A DNA stretch of 64,000 nt from Lytechinus pictus (taxonomy: Eukaryota; Echinodermata; Echinoidea; Temnopleuroida; Toxopneustidae). Position numbers and translations under genes: made by a program. The stretch is from the NCBI RefSeq assembly GCF_037042905.1, contig NC_087249.1, positions 41,313,401 through 41,377,400 of the forward strand, read 5' to 3'. Numbering within the stretch: the first letter of the stretch is position 1; every line of letters begins with the position of its first letter. The notes beneath the pieces were generated by a model, which made no database searches, was not told the DNA's origin, and saw only the letters and a program-made list of their open reading frames with translations. Of this stretch, positions 47,301-59,400 are shown piece after piece.

Positions 47301-50300
47301 TGCTGTGAGGATTACAGATATGGTTAGATTAGGGATTTGGTTTCGTGTTTAGATTTGATTTAATGCCGAAACTCTTTTCATAATGTTGCCCTCACACTAC
47401 TGGCAGTAAATAGCATTAAACAAGGATTTGGGGGTTTCTTTGTTTTCCAGCAGACCTAAAACATTTTTTGGAAAATCTTTGATATTCACTGGTTATATTA
47501 CTGCAGTAATGAGGTACTGGCATATATGAACAGGTTAAACGTTGTAGGAGAAAAAAAGAGATCATGGAATGCTACTTACCAGCTGAGTCACAGACTTTGA
47601 CAGACAGTTCGATCCTAGCCGTCCTGTCGCCAAGCCTCTTCTTGTAGAAGCAGAATCCGGCTGTCTTCCTCATTCTGTTGTTCCAGGTGATACTGAAGTC
47701 AGAGGGTAGCTGTAGATCAAGAGAGTGATAAATAAAATAGACAATAGTGAGATATCTTTATAATCAGATGGAAGCTGTAGATCAAGAGGGCGACAAATGA
47801 AATAGACAATAGTAAGATATCTTTATAATCAGACAATAGTAAGATATCTTTATAATCGGACAATAGTAAGATATCTTTATAATCGGACAATAGTAAGATA
47901 TCTTTATAATCAGATGGAAGCTGTAGATCAAGAGAGTAATAAATGTATTAGACAATAGTAAGACATCTTTATAATCAGATGGAAGCTGTAGATCAAGAGG
48001 GCGACAAATGTAATAGACAATAGTAAGATATCTTTATAATCAGACAATAGTAAGATATCTTTATAATCGGACAATAGTAATATATCTTCATAATCAGACA
48101 ATAGTAAGATATCTTTATAATCAGATGGAAGCTGTAGATCAAGAGAGTAATAAATGTATTAGACAATAGTAAGACATCTTTATAATCAGATGGAAGCTGT
48201 AGATCAAGAGAGTAATAAATGTATTAGACAATAGTAAGATATCTTTATAATCAGACAATAGAAAGATATCTTTATAATCAGACAATAGTAAGATATCTTT
48301 ATAATCAGGTGGAAGCTGTAGATCAAGAGGGCGACAAATGTAATAGACAATAGTAAGATATCTTTATAATCAGACAATAGTAAGATATCTTTATAATCGG
48401 ACAATAGTAAGATATCTTTATAATCGGACAATAGTAAGATATCTTTATAATCAGATGGAAGCTGTAGATCAAGAGAGTAATAAATGTATTAGACAATAGT
48501 AAGACATCTTTATAATCAGATGGAAGCTGTAGATCAAGAGAGTAATAAATGTATTAGACAATAGTAAGATATCTTTATAATCAGACAATAGAAAGATATC
48601 TTTATAATCAGACAATAGTAAGATATCTTTATAATCAGGTGGAAGCTGTAGATCAAGAGAGCGATAAATGTATTAGACAATAGTAAGATATCTTTATAAT
48701 CAGATAACAGTAAGATATCTTTATAATCAGACAATAGTAAGATATCTTTATAATCAGACATTAGTAAGATATCTTTATAATCAGACAATAGTAAGATATC
48801 TTTATAATCAGATGGAAGCTGTAGATCAAGAGAGCGATAAATGTATTAGACTATAGTTAGATATCTTAATAATCACACAATAGTAAGATATCTTCATAAT
48901 CACACAATAGTAAGATATATTCATAATCAGACAATAGTAAGATATCTTTATAATCAGACAATTGTAAGATATCTTTATAATCAGACAATAGTAAGATATC
49001 TTAATAATGAGACAATAGTAAGATATCTATATAATCAGACACTAGTAAGATATCTTTATAATCAGACAATAGTAAGATATTTTAATAATCAGACATTAGT
49101 GAGATATCTTTACAATCAGACAATAGTAAGATATCTTTATAATCAGACAATAGTAAGATAGATATCTTTATAACCAGACAATAGTAAGGTATCTTTATAA
49201 TCATATGAAAGCTGTTGATCAAGAGAGCAATCAATTGGACAATAGTAAGATATCTTTATATTATAATCACGGCTACCCTGATTATCAGGGGCTCAAGAAT
49301 TCTAGAAACTTCTTCAGACCGAATCTCATTTACACACCCTGAATGGAGAGTGGCAATTGTAGATTAAATGCCTTGCCAAAGGATGCAAGTGCTGCGGTGG
49401 GATTTGAACCCCGAACATTATGGTTCAAAGTCCGGAGACTTACCCACTGAGCTACAACACCTCTACTTAAAGATGTGGTTATGTGTGTGAGGATGTGAGG
49501 GGGGCCATACAACCCATCCACCCCACCAAAAAAATTTGTATCCCAATTATGGCTAGAATAGATAAGAAAGTTTGAAAATGAATAGCTCCTTTTCTATTAC
49601 TGTACCTTGCTTTCAAAGATACTTTCATTGTATAGCTTGAACAGTTTCTGAGTGAGCTCATCCTTATTCCGTTTGAAGTCACTCACATATCTCGACCTGG
49701 TCGACATTCCCTTCCCCGGGGTGGACAGAGAAGCCAGGAACGACACTGGGGCGGGTCGCTCGTTGGGAGAGGGGGTGTGCGGGTATTGGTTTGTAGGCAG
49801 TGTGGTGGGCTGGAGGGGACGGCGCTGCCTGGCTGGGGTTTTCTTCAATGAGGTGTTGGAAGTGACTACTGTCAAAGAGAGCACAAAAAGAGAATATAAA
49901 GAAGATCGATAGTGCACCTTTACCACATCACTGCAAGGAAACACAGGACCTTGCGTTTCATCTTTTAATAGAGGGGTCACATTTTCGGTTTGATCATTAT
50001 CTAAAGCGATATGCTGTCCAAACACAACAGGCCCGTTTCATGAAGCATCTTGTCCATAAATTCAACTGACAAATTCTCTCTGAGCCAATCAGATGCAAGG
50101 CTTCCAGTAGTTTACGACAAATAGTCAGTGAAAATCACCATTTGTTTCACGGCAAGCTGCACAGTTCTGTTTCTCATTGTCAAACTATAAAGCCACTACG
50201 TAATTTCAAATGCAACAACTTCCAATCAGATGCATTGTTAACGCAGTCATGCCTTCTGCACTCTCCTGAACAATGAAACTTTTGAAATACAAAATTTTGT

Positions 50301-53300
50301 CCCCCCCCCCCCCAGAAATGATATGAATGGAAATACAACATTTTATTACTGCAGATATGATATGAATGTGTGCATAATACATCCATGCAAAGTTTTTGAA
50401 AAAAAATTAATGTGCATTCATGTAAATGATTGCCACGTATCACTGACAGAATTGTGAGATTTTCAGATGCCCCTGTAACAAATGACTAAAGATTGTATTT
50501 TAATTCAAATTTAAATTGCAATGAACAGACATATCACCTCAATTCTTAAACATAAGGAGTGCACTGTACGTTACTTGGCTGTTACTAGCAGGCAATATGT
50601 TAATATAGAAAACTAAGGTACTTTTGTACACTGCAAAACTGCATGGAAGGCAGTCTGTGATGTAAAAATATATTTATGCTGCCATGAACTAATGGCAGAA
50701 TATAACAGGAGCAAGACAATGTCCAGATGCTGTAAAGCACGACAAAGGAAATCTGCCCCAAAATGATATTTCTCACCTTTCGAACTTGGTTTTCTAACAA
50801 CAGGAGTGTGATTTGGAATCACAAAGACGTCATCATCATCGTCGTCTGAGGAAATAAGTTGACTAAGTATGCTACCAGAACGACTGCCAACAGTTGGTCG
50901 CTGATGAATCAAAAATAAAAGAGTACATTGATGTATACAAGGTGCCTACATTTTAAGTCAACTTTCTATTTAAAGGAAAGATTCTACATAATATGTAACA
51001 TAGCAGAAATCTACATCTATTTTAAGGTTACAGGTATCAACCAAATTAATTCTAAAAAATACATATAATTTCATTTTATTGGACGTATATTTGAATATAA
51101 ACTGGCTGTGTGCACCCATATTCATTGTCTGTTGACTCAAATTCATAAAAATTTGATATCTTTGATCTAGTCATGTGTTGATATTTGACCTTCTCATGCC
51201 ATGCAAAACATATGCAATGTATTCAACTAGTCAAACAAATTGAATTGGTTAAATAATTTAAAATCATTTTGTTGCAATTATCCTGCAGAAAAAGAAATCA
51301 TATGTAATACATTTGATGTTAAATAGACCAGAAATAATACTGACTTGTAATCATATGATCAAAAAAATCTCTCTGATTCAAAGGCGTATGATTTTCTTTA
51401 CTTCATAACAATTAGGTACCTTTTTAGCTACTTTGTTCTCACTAGTAAGAGGATTATCAAGATTGTTGATTTTGTGATAAAAGATTTCATCATCATCATC
51501 GTCATCACTCTTGCTCTCCAGGGGAGTGTCATCGATAAAGTCATCATCATCGACCACAAAGACAGCCTCGTCTGAGTTTGATTGTTGCTTTGGACGTTGT
51601 GGGGTCTTGACAGCTTTCAGGACTGGAATTTGATTTGATTTTAATTGATTTTTTTTACTCTTATTTTACAATTCATAATACAATATACATGATAAACAAA
51701 GAATAATTGAAGTACAGATAAAGTTGAAAAGTGAACATGTCTACAAAAAAAAAGTATTCAATGAATATTAAATTACAATATCAAAGTCGGAAATGAGGTA
51801 TCTGCAAGAAACATAAGTACTAGAATGATTGAATATATCCAGGATGAAGTATAATTCTTGATTCAAATAAGAAATAAACACTATTCCCTTGAAATATTCC
51901 TTCTCCATGGGCGGAAATCCCAGGGGGGACGTGTCCCCCTACCAAAAATAGTAGGGGGGGCACAATATCAAATGTCCCCCTACTATTTTTGGTATCTTAT
52001 GATGGAGAAAAATACATCACTTCACAATCGAAATGATACATGTATATAAAATGACCTTACATTTTGGGTGAAAACCTTTTTTTTTTTTTGCTTGTCAAAT
52101 TTTCCAGGCCCTGGTCCCCCCTAACTTTGGGGACAGATTTCCGCCCATGTCCTTCTCCTACCTTTTATTTTCACAATTAATGAAATAAGATACTATGGAG
52201 AGGAGCAATGTACACAATGGAAGACATGATATGGTAGTCTTAAATATGATAGTCCTAAAACACTTTTTAAGGCTTATCTCATAAATCATAATGAAGAAAT
52301 GAACCAGAAGAGTGACAGAACACTTTGGGTGGATTTAACCAATTAAAATTAAGAGAGGAAACTTTCTAAAATAAGACACAAATATCTGACTTTGCATATC
52401 ATATTCATGTTATTTAAACGACAATGCATGTTTCTTTGAATAGAGCTGTATGATTATCTCTTTCATTTCATACTCACATGATTCGAAGTCATCATCGCTG
52501 CTTGACGAGTCTTTATGTCTGCTCCTAGCATATGTAAAGAAAGAATAGAATTTGAAAATGAGTATTAAAAGGTTACAAACAGCATGTTTTTTGCTGTCAT
52601 AAGATGGTAAAGAGACAAAACACTGGAATCTATCATTGTGAATATCTGGTAAACCATCATACTACATGAAATTACCGTAATAAAAAGCAAACCTATAACT
52701 TGAACAAAGGCTGACTCATTGAAGTTAAGTTGATTTTATTTAAGTATTTAAGTATAACATGAATTACTAGTATGAATGAAGATTTTTTTTTAAAGTAAAT
52801 TGTAAATATGACATCATACCTTGCTTTTTTAAAAGATTCTGCATTGGTGTTGAGTGCCTGTCCATCACTCTTCTGTGGCAATGGATCCTGGTGTAAATCT
52901 TCCTTTTCCTCTTCTCTGCTACTAGCCCCACTTCCGTCTGCTCCATCATCTCCAACATCCAACCTTGTCTCCCCATCTAGGATGTCATCATCACCGTTAT
53001 CCTCTCCAAGTTTTCCCTCATCTTCTTTATCATCATCATCATCATCGATCCAATCATTGTCCAGTACAACAGGAGCAGATCTTGGATTAGCACAACTTCT
53101 CCTCCTGTTCTTCTGGAATGATTCTTTGTTCCGTTTGTTTTCTCTGTGATTTTGTGTCAGTCTTTCAGTCAAACTAGGGATGTTTTCACCAAAAATATCC
53201 CCGATATCTTCAGCGTTTCCATTGGAATCGCCAATGGAATCATCATCTTGGCTGTCTGAGTGCAAAGGAGACAGCTTTGATTCATGTCTCATGGGAGGAG

Positions 53301-55977
53301 ACATGAGCCACCTCATAGGTTGGGGCGACTCTGTGAAGTCTTTGGTTGGAACCTCTGACGCATCATCTTCAGCCTCATCCTTCGACCCTGCAAAAGTTTT
53401 GATACCTTCCTCTGTGCTTGCACGAAGCTTCCTTCCTCGAGATACTGCACCTTCACCTCTCCTCGTTGCCCTCTCCGTTGAGGATTGAGATTCATCCAGC
53501 CTTTGTACATCCTCCTTATTTGCACATTCCCAGCTATCACTTGAATGTTTATGACCCCTTTCTGGTCCACTCAATGGCTCATCTGCAGAATCTAGGTCAC
53601 TATGTAAAGAACACCCCTCCAATTTGAGCCGAGTCTTGCAATCATGAATACCAGGTGGAGAACTAGATGGAGAATCTTTGGTGCTTTTCGAAGACACAGA
53701 ATCGGTTATATCTCCCAAGATCTCACTGGGTTTGTCATTCTCATCCTTATATAATGAGGTGACCCCACTGTTGCTTGTGCTAAAACTTTCTGCCTGGAAC
53801 TCCAACTGAAGGTTTCTAGAGATTTCATGGTCAGCTTTAGTTGGTGAAGTACTTTGGCTTTGGTCATCCTGACCACTTGCGATAGGAGACGGGCAAGATT
53901 GATTGCTATGTTTATGTGGAATATCTTGAGTTTTCTTTTTTGAGGTGGTTTGGCTCTTCTTTTTCTTAACCGATGCTCTGTTCCGTTTACTCTTCTTTTT
54001 CTTGGTGCTTTGAGAAAGCTGTAATTCAAAAAAAAAATATGACTTTATTGCACATCATCATGATCATTCACACTTACATGTATATTTACAAATATAATTA
54101 TTGAATACCAATTAAAGAAGGATGACATAAGTATGATGTTCTCATTGTAAATGTGTTCAATACTCTGGATGAACAGTTGAACTAGGGCTCTAATGGCCCT
54201 AGTTCAACTCATTTTTTTCTGCCAAGATTTGGCAGATTTTTTGCCCGAGATTCACTCTCCAACATCAAATTACTTGATTGGCTGAATAAGGTTCAGCCTT
54301 ATTGTGAAATTTGTCACCTCTATTCCACTCATCCAATGCGCAAAGTCATGATATAGTATCCTCTTTATACAAAAATATGGTTGGCAATGCTTTAAATTAT
54401 TTTCTCTTGCCATAAAGTCAAATTGGTATTATGAAAATGTTATCATTTTCAACTATCTTTCCTAGCTTTCAAACCTTTGCTGCACACATAAATTTATCAC
54501 TGGCGCTGGTATACATGTACAAACCTAAGCAGTAAGCATGCCAAAAGATAAGAACACATTATGCATACAGTAAGTGGTACATGTTTTCTGACAGTTATCA
54601 TTTTTTTATCCTATTTTATAAATCTTCCATGTGAATAGCTACATGTAGAGGGTTATTAGACAGGAATAATCATTGTTTTTCTAACATTTTACTATCATCC
54701 CCATTCACATATTGTATAATATAGGCTGATGTATTGGTAAGTATAGCCAACGTAATTCAGCAGAACATACATTGTACACAGACTGAATCTTTTGGTGACA
54801 TCTCTAATGACAACCACTATCTTTCTTGCCAAAACTGATGTTCAATGTCCAATGGTAGTAAGGGTGACCGATGAGCTCTCCGAGATGTTCAGAAGAAATT
54901 ATAGAATGGAGTTTGATTTTGTGTCAATACCAGACCAATGCAAAATGATAATTGGTCTTCCTTCCAAGTCCATCATTCTTATTCAATCGATTTTTTATTC
55001 TCTCCTTTTTTCCTTTCTTCCTTTTTTAGATTGATTCATAAATGTTCTACCAGGGAATTATTTTCCTGGTATCGCATCGCAATTCGCTCCACATTTTTGA
55101 ACGACTGTTACTTAGGAATTAAGTCTTTTTTATAGCATATTTTTACATAGGCTGTACATTACTTAGTTGAGAGCTTTTCTCTTAGTCTTATGACCAAAAA
55201 TGCTATTCAAATTTGTAAAGCAAAATTATTCCCAGTCTTCATTGCTTCCTTTGGGGCCTAGATCTACATGTAACAATTATACATGTACTGTGAAGTACAG
55301 TAACATGTACTGTGAAGTACAAGTTTGACGCTGACCCACCAGGACATGATCCGGCCAACCTAAAGAGGAGACAGAATTTGGAACTGAATATAGAATAATA
55401 GAGTCTTAGACTGCGTTCAGAAGCATCCATAAGTAAGTAAGTAACTTTCTTTCCTTTATTGAGTTTATTCGTCATTCTTTTCTTTTTCCTTCTTTCTTTC
55501 ATTATTTTTCCAAGTTCTTCACTTTTCTTCCTTCATTTCATTTTGGTTTCTTACCTTCGTTTTTTTTCTTTCTTTATTTCTTTCAAACTTTCTATCTAGA
55601 TAATGTAACTTTAAGGTATTTTCTTTCTTTCTTTTGAAGTTTTACTTCCCCTCTTTCCGACCTTCTTCAGTCTTTCTTTCTTTCTCTTTTCTTGTTGTTA
55701 TTCATTCCTTTCCTTTCTTTCTTTGAAACGTCCGCACTGCACTGTGCACCGTACCCGTCCCTAGGCCTGGCCTTGACGTGAGCCATGCATGCCCCTCGGC
55801 TCGGCGCAGGGGCCCGCGGGCGCAGCACTGTTACCGGTCTGCGATTATGTCAAAGCGGCTAACCTGTTCGAACACCTCGTCAAGATTTGCATCATGATTA
55901 GACTGCCAACCTAGTTTGATGGAAACACGTTCAAAGAGCACATTCAGTTCATCGTCACTTCCAAGACCATTCTCCAT
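44353..55977 (-). CDS. gcna: GCNA (ACRC), germ cell nuclear acidic / SprT-like protein, 845 aa
   Basis: Ten exons, all - strand with GT-AG ends and consistent phases: 55977-55864, 54018-52820, 52524-52478, 51622-51420, 50900-50777, 49868-49606, 47709-47580, 46866-46770, 46019-45912, 44605-44353. Residues 1-600 are low-complexity, Ser/Asp/Glu-rich, with a Lys-rich patch (about 40-75) and hydrophobic-then-acidic SUMO-interaction-like motifs (VFVVDDDDF, DVFVIP, PVVLDNDWIDDDD). SprT-like domain about 625-760: HELCH at 702-706, probable third ligand H719, KVCDSA. Zinc-ribbon cysteines CVEC (756-759) and CAYC (777-780). C-terminal HMG-like segment from PNPFAAFVKENY. In animals GCNA acts in germ cells on DNA-protein crosslinks and replication stress. 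Divergent from VPS36. Introns hold a satellite and several MITEs. Confidence 0.93.
45028..45866. mobile_element. TIR element (AAAGGTCAAGTCC / GGACTTGTCCTTT) in a GCNA intron
   Basis: About 840 bp. Ends AAAGGTCAAGTCC and GGACTTGTCCTTT, with TA flanks. The right half has four tandem copies of a segment around GATTTTGATGAAATTTTCAG then TGATATGCTT. The left half carries the inverse of the same phrase ('tcatcaaaatcggatgt'). Fragments of this family also occur at 1-226 and near 14150-14330. Confidence 0.65.
47084..47235. mobile_element. MITE (GGGGAGCATTTCAT ends) in a GCNA intron
   Basis: GGGGAGCATTTCAT on the left, ATGAAATGCTCCCC on the right. The inside contains several forms of CTTGTCGGAT / TTGTCAGATC and a GATTGGCTGAGAA phrase. 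152 bp, between exons 7 and 8. Confidence 0.7.
47720..49262. repeat. Satellite in GCNA intron 6: ~27-bp unit plus splice-acceptor-derived units
   Basis: About 1.5 kb. The basic unit is GACAATAGTAAGATATCTTT then ATAATCA (about 27 bp), arranged with a second unit of about 40 bp containing AGCTGTAGATCAAGAG, near 47773, 47919, 47983, 48131, 48195, 48313, 48471, 48535, 48643, 48817 and, degenerate, 49210. The second unit matches the sequence at the exon 7 acceptor (47700-47730). ORFs here repeating DYKDILLLS are by-products. Confidence 0.95.
49262..49466 (-). mobile_element. tRNA-derived SINE (- strand)
   Basis: On the - strand: GTAGCTCAGTGGGTAAG (A box) about 30-40 bp before GGGTTCAAATCCC (B box), as in tRNA genes, then a non-tRNA body ending at the satellite edge near 49262. 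The tRNA-like part lacks a clean cloverleaf (a long insert around the anticodon arm), so it is a SINE head rather than a tRNA gene. Confidence 0.7.
51906..52149. mobile_element. Solo hAT-like MITE, host of the composite elements
   Basis: 244 bp, ends CATGGGCGGAAATC and GATTTCCGCCCATG, with a perfect 8-bp duplication TCCTTCTC (51898-51905, 52150-52157). It is the outer part of the composites at 7249-9733 and 35366-38186 without the inner element. It carries the TTTTTTGCTTGTCAAATTTT motif. Between GCNA exons 3 and 4. Confidence 0.92.
54175..54208. repeat. Short perfect hairpin in GCNA intron 1
   Basis: GTTGAACTAGGGC and GCCCTAGTTCAAC, 13 bp each, separated by a 7-base loop. Confidence 0.75.
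55440..55735. repeat. CTTT-rich pyrimidine tract in GCNA intron 1
   Basis: Imperfect (CTTT)n and (TTTC)n. Similar tracts occur at 41044-41390 and 56720-57190. No gene. Confidence 0.7.
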
Positions 55978-56424
55978 TTTTCCTCAAACTGGACAATTAT
56001 TTGGAGCTGAATGAAAATAAAATGTTTATGAGATAACCGAGACAGCTTGTTGTCATTATTTGTCAGTGATATATTTTTTTTACATTATTTTAAATTTGCC
56101 GGTAGGATTTATTGCCGTACTAATATAAGGAGAAACCTCTGGACCAGATGTAAATTATTATTACAAAATAATAATCAAAAATATTATATTTTCATAAAAA
56201 ATAAGGTTTAAATTTGAATTATGTTTTAAATATATTTAAATTGAATATATAGATATAATTTGTTTTTGCAATTCATAGTATTTACTACTAGCTATAGAGA
56301 CACATCTCTATGTATTTACTATACCATATACATGTAAATTGGTAGCTAAACGTTCTCTCTGCTGCATAACTTGCTAATTAATGTCGTCTAATTTTGGATT
56401 GACTTGCAGCTGAATTTCCTGAAA
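55978..56424. promoter_or_regulatory. Shared divergent upstream region of GCNA and VPS36
   Basis: 447 bp between the two start codons, on opposite strands, so both promoters and 5' UTRs should lie here unless upstream non-coding exons exist. AT-rich; no clear TATA box or CpG-rich core. The bidirectional function is inferred. Confidence 0.5.
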
Positions 56425-59400
56425 ATGGACCGATTCGAGTGGACAAATGATGCGTTATTACCTCGAGAGACCCTTGTAAAGCAACAACATGGGATTCGTT
56501 TGTATGATGGGAACCAGAAGGTATTATTTTTTCTAATATTAACTTGGTAATATGTTACTTTTTAGTGCAAATATGTGGGTACAGCCCGGGGAACAGTCCC
56601 ACCCATTCAAAATCAGGAAGTAGATTCAGGCTCAGCCTTCAGTTTCATTTGTTTCAGCAGCTGTCGTTTATAAAGCAAAATATTGGCAGACTGTATTTGA
56701 AAACAAATACCAGAATTTTAGCTTTCTCCCTCTTCTTTCTTTATTTCTTTCATTCTTTATTTCTTTCATTCTTTCATATTTTTTTTTCTTTCTTTCCTTC
56801 CTTCCTCCTTTCTTTTGTCTGTTTCATTAGTTTGTTCTTTCCTTCTGTCTTCTTTTCCTGTTTTATATTCATATATTTTTTTGCATTCCATCTTTCTTCC
56901 TTTCTTGAATCCTTTCTTCTATCTTTCCTTTCTACCTTTTTTACCATCTGTCCTTCTTTTCAGTTCCCAGTTTTCTCTCACTTAGTCTCAGAAAGTTTTT
57001 TCTTGTTTCTAATTTTTTTTTCTTTCTTTGCGTCCCATATCTTCTAATTTACTATCTAATCATTTCCTCCTTTTTGTAACTGGATATATTTCCTTTCTTT
57101 CCCTGTTTTTCTTTCCTTCATTCTTTCTTTCCTTTCTTCTTCATTTCCTCCATTTTTTCCTTCCTACCTTCTCCCTTCTATTTTTGATTTAAAAAATAAT
57201 AGAATACAGTGGTGAATAAATATTTGAAGAAAAAAAATCATCAAAGATTATGAAAGTTATTAGAATTTTAAGTTTGTTTTTGTTACTTGTTATGTAATAT
57301 AAAATGCATGAAATTCAATGTTTTAATAGTTCATAATGACCAAAATATTATGTTCATTGAATGAGTGATGAGTGGGTGTAAAATGATTTATTTGTTGATA
57401 CACTGAAAGTACAATAAAAACAGGTCTACGAAACAACATTTCGTTTATTTTTTTGTGTGTGTTAATTCACGATACATGGAAAGGTGCTTGTCACATTGAT
57501 TTTAATCTTTGTTGGAATTTTCTCCAACCTTCAACAATATCTTTTATGATTTTTCAGCTATTCTTACAATAAAATTTTTGTCAGGGTGAACTTCCCCTTT
57601 AAAGAACTCAATTGAGCTCCCCGAAAAAATAAGGAGTAGGCCTACAATATATGGAGTTCCACCAAGTTCTAAATGTGAAGGTCCAACACTTCCACAATAG
57701 CGCCATATAGTGACTATGGCCTTGGCTATTTAACATGTTTAGTTTTAGACTTACATTTAAAAAGAAAATAAAATTTGTGACTTCAGGGTTCAGGTTAGTG
57801 TTTATAAATGTTGATAGCTTGAATCAGATCAACTTAACATTGCATAGCTCCAACACAGAAGGTTTGTTTACTTAATGAAACCAATCACACACTAGGAAAA
57901 GCTCAGCATTTGGTGAGGTCGATTCCAGCTAGGTGCGAATCCAGGATATTCCAAGGGGGGAGTAAAAAGTTCTCTACTGCTGAATGAAGGTGATTTACAT
58001 GTATGTCAGGAACAAGGAAAGCAATAGGTCTTCACTTGCGTATGTATGCTCGACATTTTCTTTAAAAAAAAAAACATTAAGGGGGATGCCGGAAAGGATG
58101 TGTTACCTAGTTTTTAGTACCCCCCCCCCCCAACCTCAACCTCACTTCAAATTTAATGCAGTGGATAGCAGAAAAATAACATCCAACCCATATAAATTGT
58201 GAAATGTAATACACCAAATCGTTGAGCATGGTCGGTGATCCATGTTTGAATTAAATCAAATTACATGACTTCCCTTCTAATGAATTTACTAGAAAGTGCT
58301 TTGAAAATGAACTCATTGAAGGATGAAGACTTCGATATGTCTGAAAACATTATTCAAATGCTTTGGGGTTGGGCTAGAGTATACAATTTTGCAAAAAAAG
58401 TTTGAATGAAATCTTATATTCCCTTTTCAGACCCAGTTTGACCATGGAATAGCTGTATTGACGACTCACAGGTTGATGTGGAAAGACATGCAAGGCAGGG
58501 TGAGTACTATCATTCATTTAGGGAGCTTTTTAAGAAATATCTTGGCACCACAATTACTGGTCATTAATTTCCTGACAGTTACCATGGTGGCATGGTAACA
58601 GTCAGAGGCTAGTGCTTCTCAACCAATAAATAATCTTAAGTTTAGTCAATACAAGAATATGTGCATCATCATCGGTTTGCATTACCCACTCACTATTTCT
58701 CTTTTATTTCATTATCAATTTCTTTCAGTATAATTTCAAGCAATGTTTTGATACCTCCCTGAACAGCTGATGAAGTTGCCAAATTTTGTTCATGGTATTC
58801 TATTGTGATTTGATAAAAAGTGTCATTATTTATTGTCAAATCTAAAATAAAATATTGTATGATTCAAACAATAAAATACAGTAAGAAATAGTGAGTGAGT
58901 CACATTAACCACTCACTCATTTGGGTTGTGCATATCACAGTTTCATGAAAAATAGTTGCTGATTGGTCGGCAACCACTTTATCTACTTTGCTCTTGATGT
59001 CATCCCACATGTTCTAATCATAGTTTGTCTACAACTAGTTCATTAACACTCTCTCCAATTGCCATTTACCATTTTGTGTATATAGAGACAGTGTTTTGCC
59101 ATTTCAAAAAATGGTCTTTTCCGTTTCTGAAAATCTGTAATTCCATTTCAACTTGATCTAGAAATGGAAATTCTGTTTTGTCACTAAAAATGTACACAGC
59201 AAAAACCTGAAATTCCTTTTTGCAAAGGTGAATTTTTAATGAATTTTTACATGAAAAGTATAAGAACCAAATGGAATTTCTGTTTTATTTACCGGTAAAA
59301 TGGAAAAATCACTGTCCCTAGTGTAATTTCCAGCAAGGCCTTGCCTAATTCGTCTATTATCCACTTGGTTTCACACCAGTATATGGATAGATCAACTGTT

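Noticed and set aside
48204-48788. ORFs with repeated DYKDILLLS
   Set aside because: Frame-by-frame translation of the GCNA intron satellite; no start context, splice support or domain.
49375-49466. Possible tRNA gene on the - strand
   Set aside because: A and B boxes are clear, but the cloverleaf is not, and a SINE body follows; annotated as a SINE.
52808-53488. ORFs on the + strand opposite GCNA exon 2
   Set aside because: Antisense shadows of the Ser/Asp/Glu-rich coding exon.
54792-55034. 80-aa ORF in GCNA intron 1
   Set aside because: No domain recognised, no splice support and not in frame with either neighbour.
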